Shown here: piece by piece, positions 7,868 through 15,849 of the stretch
How positions within the stretch are numbered: position 1 is the stretch's first letter
Layout of the letters: each line of letters starts with the position of its first letter
DNA from: JBBQXY01 sp051004815
GTDB lineage: Bacteria; Chloroflexota; Ktedonobacteria; Ktedonobacterales; Ktedonobacteraceae
Direction of reading: 5' to 3'
Length of the DNA: 23,935 nucleotides
NCBI GenBank assembly: GCA_051004815.1
Contig: JBPCJY010000230.1
Location: 1 to 23,935 of the forward strand
The notes under the pieces: model-generated
Seen by the model: only the letters and a program-made list of their open reading frames with translations
Databases searched by the model: none
What the model was told of the DNA's origin: nothing
Translations under genes and position numbers: made by a program

Positions 7868-9036
7868 TACGCTTACAAGATGCCAAAGATGGCATGATTC
7901 GCACACTTCGTTTACGAAACTACAAGTGTTTCGAGGATCAGACTCTTGAGTTTAATAACCTCACGTTATTATCGGGTTTAAATGGCACCGGAAAATCTTC
8001 TGTGCTACAAGCCCTACTTCTCTTGCGTCAATCGTATCAACAGAATCTGTTACGAGCAACTGGTTTAGCACTCAACGGTGATTTAGTACATATAGGTACC
8101 GCGAAGGATGCCCTGTTTGAAAGCGCAAAAGAAGATATGATTGGTTTTGACCTCGCGCTGGGTGACGGGACTACTAAAGGAACGTGGCGTTTCAATTATG
8201 ATAGGGAAGCTGATGTTCTAGGTCTCGCCCCAAGAGACCCTGCGGTTTTGGATAGTATTCATAATCCTAATACTATCTATAGGTCTAGCCTCTTTGAGGG
8301 TAACTTCCATTATCTTCAGGCAGAACGTCTTGGTCCACGCCGTTTCTTTGAAACATCGGATTTTCTCGTGCGCCAGAGTAGGCAACTTGGTTCTGCCGGT
8401 GAATATACAGCACAATTTTTGGATACTTTTCGCAATGAAAACATTATAAGCGATGTTTTGAGCCATCCAGAGGCTGTATCATTGGCCTTGAAAGATCAGG
8501 TAGAAGCCTGGCTCGGTGAAGTAAGCCCAGGTACTCGTATTACCCTTACACCAAATTTGGACACCGATACAATCAGCTTACAATACTCCTTTGTCATTGG
8601 GAATCAGGAGAGTAATACGTATCGTGCGACGAATGTTGGTTTCGGCATCACTTATGCATTACCAATTCTTGTGGCTGTACTTTCTTCTGCCCCTGGCTCC
8701 TTATTATTGATAGAGAATCCTGAAGCACACTTGCACCCGCGTGGACAAGCTCAAATGGGGGAGCTATTAGCACGAGCAGCCGCTTGTGGTATACAAGTCG
8801 TGATAGAGACGCATAGTGATCATGTTTTGAATGGTATTCGCCTTGCTGTTCACGGTGCCAAAGTTCCTTCCGAAGAGGTGCGGCTGCATTTCTTACAACG
8901 TCGTAAACAGGATGGACAATCTTATGTTGTATCGCCACGCATTGATAGAAATGGACGCATTGATCAGTGGCCTGATGGCTTTTTTGACGAATGGGATAAG
9001 AGTTTAGAGGCATTATTGATGCCTGGGGATATGTAG
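7864..9036 (+). CDS. AAA ATPase with DUF3696 C-terminus (ABC-ATPase/OLD-like fold)
   Basis: A 390-residue SMC/RecF-like ATPase. Its N-terminus carries LRNYKCFED followed by a Walker A motif GLNGTGKSS (38-46, K44). The late half carries a Walker B-type LLLIENPEAHLHP (E284) and a switch histidine motif ETHSDH. The C-terminal tail, with the VRLHFLQRR strand and the WPDGFFDEW motif, is DUF3696. No TOPRIM domain follows, so it is not a GajA/OLD nuclease. ATPases of this kind act as sensors or motors in several phage-defence systems (Gabija, PARIS, retron-associated). The ATGA overlap with DUF262 and a 3-base gap to the third gene tie all three into one unit. A second start at M11 is possible, but the overlapping start is more typical. 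Confidence 0.87.
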   Translation: MIRLQDAKDGMIRTLRLRNYKCFEDQTLEFNNLTLLSGLNGTGKSSVLQALLLLRQSYQQNLLRATGLALNGDLVHIGTAKDALFESAKEDMIGFDLALGDGTTKGTWRFNYDREADVLGLAPRDPAVLDSIHNPNTIYRSSLFEGNFHYLQAERLGPRRFFETSDFLVRQSRQLGSAGEYTAQFLDTFRNENIISDVLSHPEAVSLALKDQVEAWLGEVSPGTRITLTPNLDTDTISLQYSFVIGNQESNTYRATNVGFGITYALPILVAVLSSAPGSLLLIENPEAHLHPRGQAQMGELLARAAACGIQVVIETHSDHVLNGIRLAVHGAKVPSEEVRLHFLQRRKQDGQSYVVSPRIDRNGRIDQWPDGFFDEWDKSLEALLMPGDM

Positions 9037-9039
9037 GAT

Positions 9040-10008
9040 ATGGACCTGGAAATGGTATTAAATGAGTTGTCATTGCGTTCTCCTGCCACTGATGTTCACG
9101 TAGCCCGTCAAAGGATGTCTGATCTCATACTAACAGTAGTTGTTGCAACCAAGCATGGGGTGAAAAGAACAATCCGTACTCTTAGCAACCTCGATTCCGA
9201 AGAGTTAGCCCCCGACTATCCTATAGCTCGTTGGCGCAACGATAGTAACGTAGATCGCGAATTGCAACGCTTTTTTAGGACACTTGTGACGAAATCGCCT
9301 TTCCTGGAAGATGTTGCCGAGCCAGATATTCTGCGTAGCATTGGTCTATCCGATTTCTTCCATAGTGAAGAGCAAGCGATTGGGCTTGGGGTGGCATATT
9401 GGCTCGAAGCACTTGCTATAAGTTTGAGATCAGAGCCAAGATGGTATGATAGCCACTTACAAATCAGAATAGTTCAGATTGATGAACATGAGGAAATGAC
9501 TGATACGACTGAAGAGATTGCTCACGCGAGTTCTAGTGGTCATATACAAGAACACCTTCACTGGATTAACGAACGTCAGCGCAAAGACGATCAACTATCA
9601 GTTCGTGATGGGATGACAATCTGGGAACGTAAAGAAGAGCTGTTTCCCAGTTTGTATTTCTGTGAAAAGGTGGGGGAACAGATGCAAGCTCTGTCTCGTG
9701 GCAACTTGCTCTTGATGCCGATTATGAAGAGGTTATATGAGCTTGAGAGTTTCTGCAAGGTTTGGCATGAAGGGCCGTTTGATCATAATAAGATGTTGAG
9801 CAAAGTAACTAATGAGAGCGAAACAACGATAGAAATGTTTGGCGACGAGCGAACGTTTCGTTGCCATGATGGCACATTCCGCGTGTTTCGTTGGCATGTG
9901 CGGCTCACTCCAGGAGCATGGCGTTTGTATTTCTATCCATTGTCCGAAGAGAGAAAACTGATTATTGGATACATAGGACCTCATCTGCCTACAGTACAGT
10001 TCCATTGA
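9040..10008 (+). CDS. Unknown third protein of the DUF262-DUF3696 cassette (candidate effector)
   Basis: A 322-residue soluble protein I cannot assign to a named family. It has no signal peptide or membrane helix. The N-terminal half is alpha-rich with many charged residues. The C-terminal 60 residues have a beta-strand pattern ending in RLYFYPLSEERKLIIGYIG and HLPT. That strand order (R-x-Y-F, then a turn, then IIGYIG-x-HLP) recalls the last strands of RelE-like toxins, but the similarity is seen by eye only. GATGTAGGAT just before the ATG is a weak ribosome site, so translation probably depends on the preceding ATPase gene. Its fixed position last in the cassette suggests an effector or adaptor role (inference). 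Confidence 0.75.
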   Translation: MDLEMVLNELSLRSPATDVHVARQRMSDLILTVVVATKHGVKRTIRTLSNLDSEELAPDYPIARWRNDSNVDRELQRFFRTLVTKSPFLEDVAEPDILRSIGLSDFFHSEEQAIGLGVAYWLEALAISLRSEPRWYDSHLQIRIVQIDEHEEMTDTTEEIAHASSSGHIQEHLHWINERQRKDDQLSVRDGMTIWERKEELFPSLYFCEKVGEQMQALSRGNLLLMPIMKRLYELESFCKVWHEGPFDHNKMLSKVTNESETTIEMFGDERTFRCHDGTFRVFRWHVRLTPGAWRLYFYPLSEERKLIIGYIGPHLPTVQFH

Positions 10009-10020
10009 GTGAGTCTTTTA

Positions 10021-10081
10021 GTTTGCAAACAGCACGGTTCAGAATGGTTGATAGCCATTCTGAACCGTGCTGTTTGCAAAC
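10021..10081. terminator. Perfect 27-bp-arm hairpin between convergent genes
   Basis: The arms 10021-10047 and 10055-10081 are exact reverse complements around a 7-base loop (TTGATAG). Each arm ends in GTTTGCAAAC, itself a palindrome. It lies between the end of the DUF262 cassette and the end of the S53 peptidase gene, which converge, so a bidirectional terminator is the natural reading. There is no clear T-run on the plus side; on the minus side TAAAAG follows. Confidence 0.7.
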
Positions 10082-10094
10082 CAATAGTGATATA

Positions 10095-11921
10095 TTACGT
10101 CCCAGCCACCATATCCGCGGCCAGCTTCGCGGCGTTGAAGCTGCCCCAACCTGTCGCTATATCATAGCCATTCGTGACGGGGTATGCGCCGCCATTGAAG
10201 CCTAATTCGTCATTGTTCGAGGGCGTACTGGGGTTGCTGGGCGGCGTGATATCGTGGAAATCGCTCGTGTAGTGACTACCACTGGCAATTTTGTAAAGCA
10301 ACGGATTCAGGAAGCCCACCGGCCCTTTACCGTGTTGTGCCGCCTCTTCATTGGTCAGACCAACCATGGCCGCCCACATGGGAGCCGCCGCGGAAGTGCC
10401 ACCAATGGTGAGCCAGCCACCGACACCACCAAGCCCACCACTGCACGAAGAACCAGCGGTGCAGTAGATCGGATAACCCGAAGCGGGGTCGGCATCCAGC
10501 GAGACATCGGGCGTCTCGCGCATGCCATTAGAGTAGGAATTTTGCGTACCCGGTCCCGTCTGCCAACTCGGTTGCTTCCAGAACTGGCTGATACCACCGC
10601 CGCCCGCGCCACCAAAGAAACCACTGTTCCAGACATGCTCAGACTGATAGCTGTTGTTGCTATTGACGCTGAGGGTGGTACCACCAACGGCAGTCACATA
10701 TGGCTGTGTCGCTGGATCATCCGCTACTAACGCGGGGTTATACGTTTGCTGAAAGCAGGTTTCACTGCCGCTATCGCCGGAGGCCACGAGGATGGACTGG
10801 CCCTGGGCAGCCGCCTCTTGGAAGTATTTGTTCTCTTGTTGTGCCTCTTGCTGACCAGTGGTGGTTTCGCAATCGCCCCAACTGACGCTGATGACGGGCG
10901 TGCGGTCGCTGACGATACGCGCAAACTCGTCGTTGTAACCCTGCGTCGTGTTGGGTGCCTCGTAGACGATCAACTTCGACAGCTTGGGAGCCATGCTCAT
11001 GATGACTTCCATATCCAGTTCGACCTCGACCGCTCCCGCCCCTGGCTGGCCGTTGAAGCCATCCACCAGCACATTCGAGACAGGCACACTGCCACCGCCG
11101 AAACATTGGGTGTATGTCTGCACATCACTCTGTGAGTAGCCGTCAAGCTCGAAGACGCCGACGGTTTGTCCTGCACCTTGCAGACCGGCACTATGCAATC
11201 CATCATAGTTATAGGCTGTGGCAAGCTGGCTGGGAATATAGGCGACCGTGCTCCCACCACCCGCGCCAGGAGCGGGGCAACTACTCGCCGCTTTGGAGCC
11301 TGTCGAGGTGGCACTATACTGCGAGGCGATTGGCGGATGATAGAACTGGTTGGCATTGTCCAGCCCACCAATAGAGGTGACAAATGCCGCTATATAGGCT
11401 GGCAACGTCGGCACATTGGCATTGGCAAAGAAATTGCGACCCAGGGGGCTTTGATACTTATTGATCGTGACCCCAAAGGTGCGTTCCGCCAGAGCTTCCG
11501 ACCCACTGAAATCAATCAGCATACGATTCGGATAGGTCTGCGTAATGGTAAATCCTTGCTGCGTCAAATAGTTCTCGACCGTCTGCTGCTGCTCTACCGT
11601 TGGCCCAAACTGTGCGGCAAACTGTGCTACCGTGAGGAATTGATGATAGCTTACGGAAGTGGGATCATACAGGTCATGCAGCAAGGCATCCAGTTGCGCC
11701 TGGTTGCGCATTGCCAGATTGGCACTCATTCGCAGAGTGCGGTTCGCCTGGTCGCTGCCCAATACATGGCTGATGCTGATCAGCGGGGGTAAACTACCAA
11801 CATTCGTTGAGGTGTAAAGCCCCTCAGCTTTGGCTGCTGTCGTGAAGCGGCCCGGCAGAAAGAAACTGCCGAGGAGTAAGAGTCCGAGGAGTCCAGAAAA
11901 GAATGCGAGTTTATAACGCAC
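10095..11921 (-). CDS. Secreted S53 (sedolisin/kumamolisin-type) serine-carboxyl peptidase
   Basis: A 608-residue preproenzyme. A basic-hydrophobic signal peptide is visible at the N-terminus. It is followed by a Pro-kumamolisin activation domain (about residues 40-190) and the S53 catalytic domain. Catalytic residues are E299 and D303 (EVELD), oxyanion D383 (ASGDSGS) and nucleophile S510 (GGTSAAAP). The 4-residue E-to-D spacing equals that of kumamolisin. The C-terminal DFHDIT and GYDIATGWGS segments fit the Ca-binding site. Such enzymes digest protein outside the cell, usually at acid pH. The frame opens at an ATG at 11960, but AAGGAGGT lies 4 bases before a GTG at 11921, which also gives a better signal peptide. 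It lies 90 bases downstream of another exported protein gene on the same strand. Confidence 0.93.
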   Translation of the reverse strand: MRYKLAFFSGLLGLLLLGSFFLPGRFTTAAKAEGLYTSTNVGSLPPLISISHVLGSDQANRTLRMSANLAMRNQAQLDALLHDLYDPTSVSYHQFLTVAQFAAQFGPTVEQQQTVENYLTQQGFTITQTYPNRMLIDFSGSEALAERTFGVTINKYQSPLGRNFFANANVPTLPAYIAAFVTSIGGLDNANQFYHPPIASQYSATSTGSKAASSCPAPGAGGGSTVAYIPSQLATAYNYDGLHSAGLQGAGQTVGVFELDGYSQSDVQTYTQCFGGGSVPVSNVLVDGFNGQPGAGAVEVELDMEVIMSMAPKLSKLIVYEAPNTTQGYNDEFARIVSDRTPVISVSWGDCETTTGQQEAQQENKYFQEAAAQGQSILVASGDSGSETCFQQTYNPALVADDPATQPYVTAVGGTTLSVNSNNSYQSEHVWNSGFFGGAGGGGISQFWKQPSWQTGPGTQNSYSNGMRETPDVSLDADPASGYPIYCTAGSSCSGGLGGVGGWLTIGGTSAAAPMWAAMVGLTNEEAAQHGKGPVGFLNPLLYKIASGSHYTSDFHDITPPSNPSTPSNNDELGFNGGAYPVTNGYDIATGWGSFNAAKLAADMVAGT

Positions 11922-12011
11922 GATGACCTCCTTACAAAAAATAAAGGATAATTCTGTCATGATGAAAGAACGTCATCGTCGCGATAAATCGCAGATTTCT
12001 TACTCTATGCA

Positions 12012-14402
12012 CTACAAGTCGCTATAGTTGTAGGCTTGTTGCACTTTGAGGCCATTGTCATTGAAACCGGTAAACCCACTCGCATCCCAGGTCAGCAGAC
12101 CAACAAAGCTATCGTAATAGGCCAACCCGATATGATGGGCGCGTGCATAGCTGGTGAGACGACTATGGTAGAGAATCGCAGCACCATTTGGATCATCCGT
12201 GTCATAGCAACCGCCCCATTCCCCAATCATCGCGGCGTGACCGTGCGACTGGACAAACCCAATTTGCTGATCGGCATACACGGGCCATGCTCCTAAAAGG
12301 GTATTGAAGAACGAACTTAAAGGCTCTTGACAGCCAATCCCATTATGTGTGCCAGAGAAGCCATCGTATTGATGGAAGTCGTAGATCAAGTTGGGTTGCG
12401 TTAAGTCCGCTACAGAGCCGCCGACAATTTCATCGAAACTTCCCGCGTAGCTTCGATCACTCACCACTACGACTGCTGGAGGCAGCGTCGGAGCGACCGC
12501 GTGGGCTGTTGACTGGATGGTCGTGATGAGGGTGTTCACATTCTGTCGCCATAAGGAAGAATCTGTCAAGGCAAATTCATTCCACGAGTTGTAGATTACC
12601 GCCGAATCGTTTGCGTAAGTTGGTACAATACTTTGCCAGAATTGATTGGTATGGGTGATATCGGCTCCAATGGCTGCATTCCAACTGGGGTAACTGGGAT
12701 CAGCCTGCGATGGGCAGGTATTTGTTGCATTGGGACAGGGCAGTGCGGAAAAGTCGTTCACACGGCTCAACTCCACGTAGGCTCCATGACGTTTAATCAT
12801 CTGCACCACGCTATCCATCCAGGCGCGATAATGCATATTCGCCAATGGTATATACACGTCACTGAGCCACCAACCAACGTTGTAGGGTACACGCACCAGG
12901 TTCATCGTTGTGCCACTCGTCAAGAGCGCGAGTTGTGTATCACTGACAATATAGGGTCCGTAACTTTGTGTTCCGTAGCCAAACTCCAATCCTGACAGAT
13001 TGTAGCCACGCAGGTCTACAGTACAGCTCTCGCCGAGAGGATGGAGGTACCCCGTACGCGGATCAACAACGAGGGGCGCGTACTGATAGATTCCACCAAC
13101 CGTTTGCGTAATCCCGCAACTCCGCGGCACGACAGGCTGGTATTCGAGTACCCGTCCGCTCCCCGCATCGGACACATAGATATAGCCATTATTGTCAATA
13201 GCGAGATCTACAGGGTTATGTAGACTGAGTGCATTCAGACCCCCATTATTGACTGTGTTACTGGTGAAACTGCCTCCTTGCCCATACACCTGTATGGCCG
13301 TTGTACTGCCTCCTGCCGGGTAGTAGAGCACGCGATTGTTAACTGTATCAGTGACATAGAGATTATTGCTCCTATCGAGAGCTAGTCCGAAAGGATAATA
13401 CAGGCTGGTAGCACTCACGCCCATATTATTGGCGGTATTGCTGGTGAAGCTGTTCCCTTGCCCATACACCCGTGTCGCTACTGTACTGCTTCCTGCTGGA
13501 TAGTAGAGCACACGGTTGTTGTATGTGTCTGACACATAGAGATTAGCACTGCTATCGAAACGTACGCCATCGGGACCCCAGAGGCTGTTGGCAGTCACTC
13601 CCCCAAGATTAGCGGTGTTGCTGGTGAAACTGTTCCCTTGCCCATAGACTTGTGTCGCTCTTGTGCTACCCTGCCGGTAGCACAACACACGCTGGTTGAC
13701 AAAGTCGGAGACGCACAGCGTATTGCTCGCATTGAGGGTCAATTCAAGTGGCTGATAGAGACTGGTGGCACTGACCCCTCCATTATTGGGCTTATTGCTG
13801 GTAAAGCTGCCTCTTTGTCCATAGACCCGTGTCGCTTTTGTACTGCCTGCCGGATAGTACAACACGCGATTGTTCATACGGTCTGCCACATAAAGCCCAC
13901 CATTCTTGGCGACTGCCACTCCCCATGGCCCATTCAGTGTGGTCGCACTCGGACTACCCCCCCGATTACTACTACAGTGGGTGAAGTCGGGCTGTCCATA
14001 GACCCGGTCAGGGGTGGTACTGCCCGCAAGGAAGTGCAAGACCCGATTGGCATAGGTATCTGCTATATAAAGCCCACCGCTGCTATCAAGGGCAACCCCG
14101 GTGCTCTCTGTGAAAGACGTAGCCGTACACGCTCCTGTTCCAGGCGTCGTAAAGCTGCCATTGGTGCCATACACAGCCTGTACTTGAGGACTACTATTGG
14201 TTGCACCAACGACACCCTTGTTGATCGGAGAATGCATATACGTGGATGCAGCGGCCATGGAAGCTATGGACACAGGTGAAAGCAAAGCCACCAAGGCGAT
14301 GGCAGTCCCGACTATCACGCGGAAGAGAGCTTGGCGTAGCACTCGAGCGGATCGTATTCGAGCAAGAGAAGTATTTACACCGAATGCGTACGTATATTGC
14401 AT
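12012..14402 (-). CDS. Secreted NHL-repeat propeller fused to a GH5-like glycoside hydrolase
   Basis: A 796-residue exported protein. An Arg-rich N-terminus and hydrophobic helix form a signal peptide. About six 60-residue NHL-type repeats follow (YVSDTYNNRVLYYPAGS pattern, each with VYGQ-x-x-SFTSN), likely a six-bladed beta-propeller. The last 320 residues resemble clan GH-A, family 5: VRVPYNVGWW near the start, acid/base E609 (NSWNEF) and nucleophile E728 (IGEWGG), 119 residues apart. Usual GH5 sequences have NEP where this has NEF. The propeller may bind carbohydrate or protein and target the hydrolase (inference). AAGGAGAA 8 bases before the ATG at 14402 decides the start; a longer frame begins at 14468. 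The substrate could be cellulose, mannan or another beta-glycan. Confidence 0.85.
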   Translation of the reverse strand: MQYTYAFGVNTSLARIRSARVLRQALFRVIVGTAIALVALLSPVSIASMAAASTYMHSPINKGVVGATNSSPQVQAVYGTNGSFTTPGTGACTATSFTESTGVALDSSGGLYIADTYANRVLHFLAGSTTPDRVYGQPDFTHCSSNRGGSPSATTLNGPWGVAVAKNGGLYVADRMNNRVLYYPAGSTKATRVYGQRGSFTSNKPNNGGVSATSLYQPLELTLNASNTLCVSDFVNQRVLCYRQGSTRATQVYGQGNSFTSNTANLGGVTANSLWGPDGVRFDSSANLYVSDTYNNRVLYYPAGSSTVATRVYGQGNSFTSNTANNMGVSATSLYYPFGLALDRSNNLYVTDTVNNRVLYYPAGGSTTAIQVYGQGGSFTSNTVNNGGLNALSLHNPVDLAIDNNGYIYVSDAGSGRVLEYQPVVPRSCGITQTVGGIYQYAPLVVDPRTGYLHPLGESCTVDLRGYNLSGLEFGYGTQSYGPYIVSDTQLALLTSGTTMNLVRVPYNVGWWLSDVYIPLANMHYRAWMDSVVQMIKRHGAYVELSRVNDFSALPCPNATNTCPSQADPSYPSWNAAIGADITHTNQFWQSIVPTYANDSAVIYNSWNEFALTDSSLWRQNVNTLITTIQSTAHAVAPTLPPAVVVVSDRSYAGSFDEIVGGSVADLTQPNLIYDFHQYDGFSGTHNGIGCQEPLSSFFNTLLGAWPVYADQQIGFVQSHGHAAMIGEWGGCYDTDDPNGAAILYHSRLTSYARAHHIGLAYYDSFVGLLTWDASGFTGFNDNGLKVQQAYNYSDL
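13195..14170 (-). repeat. Tandem 180-base coding repeats (NHL blades)
   Basis: Inside the NHL-GH5 gene a near-identical block, best seen as CTGGTGAAACTG on the plus strand, recurs at about 13261, 13441, 13621 and 13798. Diverged copies lie near 13978 and 14150. The period is 177-180 bases (59-60 residues). Neighbouring middle copies are the most alike, so recent duplication or gene conversion is likely. Confidence 0.75.
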
Positions 14403-14639
14403 ACTCAATGTTCTCCTTGGGCCGTTAGAGCATATTTCATGAAACGGAATGACCGATAAATCATTCACCGTTAGCTTGCTACACAGAGTATGCTTGGTTA
14501 CGGGTGATAACGACGTTCTGTTTGAGTTGAGAAATAGTGGTTTTTACAATAGATTGGTTGAGTAATCATAACTATTTAAGCCTCCTCGTCGCCTGCGGCG
14601 GCTCAGCCACGCAAATGTTGCCGGATTTGCTGCTGTAGG

Positions 14640-14652
14640 CCAATAGTATTGG
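14640..14652. promoter_or_regulatory. Short palindrome upstream of the dioxygenase, possible operator
   Basis: CCAATA-G-TATTGG is a perfect 6-bp-arm palindrome about 90 bases before the dioxygenase start, followed by a possible -10 TATGAT (14655-14660) without a good -35. It could bind a repressor of this detoxification operon, as MhqR does in Bacillus, but the sequence differs and the call is speculative. The rest of 14403-14742 shows only a GC-rich patch (14580-14630) with small hairpins. Confidence 0.3.
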
Positions 14653-14742
14653 GATATGATATTCTATGTGGAAGAGAGCATTGTATTGCAAAGCCCAACA
14701 CCTATCACAATGTGGAAGATTTCTTCAAGGAGAAGGCAAAAG

Positions 14743-15849
14743 ATGTCGTCAGAGATGAACATTCAAGGACTGCACCATATTTCAATTATATGTGCGGACG
14801 CGCAGCGCACGGTTGACTTTTATACGCAGGTGCTGGGTCTGCGCTTTATTAAAAAGACGGTGAACTTTGATGATCCTGGGAGCTATCACCTCTACTTTGG
14901 CGATGCAGCAGGGCATCCCGGTTCAGTTATCACCTTCTTCGAGTGGCCAGGCGCGGCTAAAGGCCATCCCGGTATCGGTGGCACGCACCATTACGCCTTG
15001 CAGGTACACGATTACGACGCGCTACTGAAATGGAAACGGCGGCTGGTTGACCGTGGCCTCTCTGTAGATGGGCCACTCGACCGGCACTATTTCAAGTCGA
15101 TCTACTTCAACGATCCCGATGGCACCATCCTGGAAATCGCTACACTCGGCCCCGGCTGGACTATTGACGAGGCACCAGAGTCTATCGGCAGCGAGTTCCG
15201 CGCCCCACCGGCGCAGATGCTCGTCAATAATCGCGACGAGGAGCGCATTCAAGCGGAGATGTGGCCTGAGCCGGTACCTATGATTACGGCGGATATGGCC
15301 TTGAGCCACGGCATGCATCACATTACCGCCATTGGGCGCGACATTCAGCGCACGCATGCCTTCTTTGGCGATTTGCTGGGATTGCGGCGCGTGAAGATGA
15401 CCTCCAATTTTGATGATCCGCAATCACCACACTGGTATTGGGGTGTGGGCGATGGTCGTCCTGGCACACTGATTACCTACTTTGGGCGCGACCCACTCAA
15501 ATCACCCCGTATGCAGATGGGGGCCGGACAAACCCACCATTATGCCTTTGCCGTCGCCACTGAAGAGGAGCAATTACTGTGGCGCGAGAAACTGCTACAC
15601 GCGGGACTGCGCGTCACGCCGGTGTTGGATCGCGTCTACTTCAAAAGCATTTACACCAATGATCCCGATGGACACATTGTCGAACTGGCAACGGCGGGGC
15701 CAGGCTTCGCCGTCGATGAAACGGAGGCGAATCTGGGCAAGAGCTTGCAACTACCACCATGGCTGGAAGAAAATCGTGGTTCCATTGAACGTAAACTCAA
15801 ACCCATTACCACGCCTGAGTGGCGTGCAGCGGAGAGTACACATGAGTAG
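14743..15849 (+). CDS. Ring-cleaving dioxygenase, two VOC domains (MhqO/PcpA-like)
   Basis: A 368-residue protein of two vicinal-oxygen-chelate (glyoxalase-fold) modules, starting GLHHISI and GMHHITAIG. Likely Fe(II) ligands are H11, H265 (QTHHYAFAV) and E314 (IVELATAGPG). The 49-residue spacing of the last two equals that of the hydroquinone dioxygenase PcpA as I recall it. Bacterial MhqO-type enzymes open (hydro)quinone rings and protect against quinone or electrophile stress. The frame could begin at 14656, but AAGGAGAAGG 6 bases before the ATG at 14743 and the start of homology-like sequence fix this start. The end overlaps the esterase gene by 8 bases, giving an operon that matches the mhq gene pairs of Firmicutes. 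Confidence 0.87.
   Translation: MSSEMNIQGLHHISIICADAQRTVDFYTQVLGLRFIKKTVNFDDPGSYHLYFGDAAGHPGSVITFFEWPGAAKGHPGIGGTHHYALQVHDYDALLKWKRRLVDRGLSVDGPLDRHYFKSIYFNDPDGTILEIATLGPGWTIDEAPESIGSEFRAPPAQMLVNNRDEERIQAEMWPEPVPMITADMALSHGMHHITAIGRDIQRTHAFFGDLLGLRRVKMTSNFDDPQSPHWYWGVGDGRPGTLITYFGRDPLKSPRMQMGAGQTHHYAFAVATEEEQLLWREKLLHAGLRVTPVLDRVYFKSIYTNDPDGHIVELATAGPGFAVDETEANLGKSLQLPPWLEENRGSIERKLKPITTPEWRAAESTHE

Noticed and set aside
7864..9036. Gabija GajA or PARIS ATPase
   Set aside because: The ATPase lacks a TOPRIM domain and the neighbour is DUF262, not a UvrD-like helicase (GajB) or AriB.
10746..11792. Long plus-strand open frames across the S53 peptidase gene
   Set aside because: They run antisense to a gene with intact catalytic motifs and signal peptide, contain no recognisable domain and have no ribosome sites; they are shadows of a GC-rich coding region.
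13195..14170. CRISPR-like array of regular repeats
   Set aside because: The 180-base period is in frame, encodes NHL blades throughout and has no short repeat with unrelated spacers.
13638..14279. 213-codon plus-strand frame across the NHL repeats
   Set aside because: It is antisense to the repeat region and its own apparent repeats simply mirror the NHL blades.
15482..15841. N-terminal extension of the carboxylesterase
   Set aside because: The frame is open but lies inside the dioxygenase gene; the esterase fold and the overlapping ATG show that translation starts at 15842.
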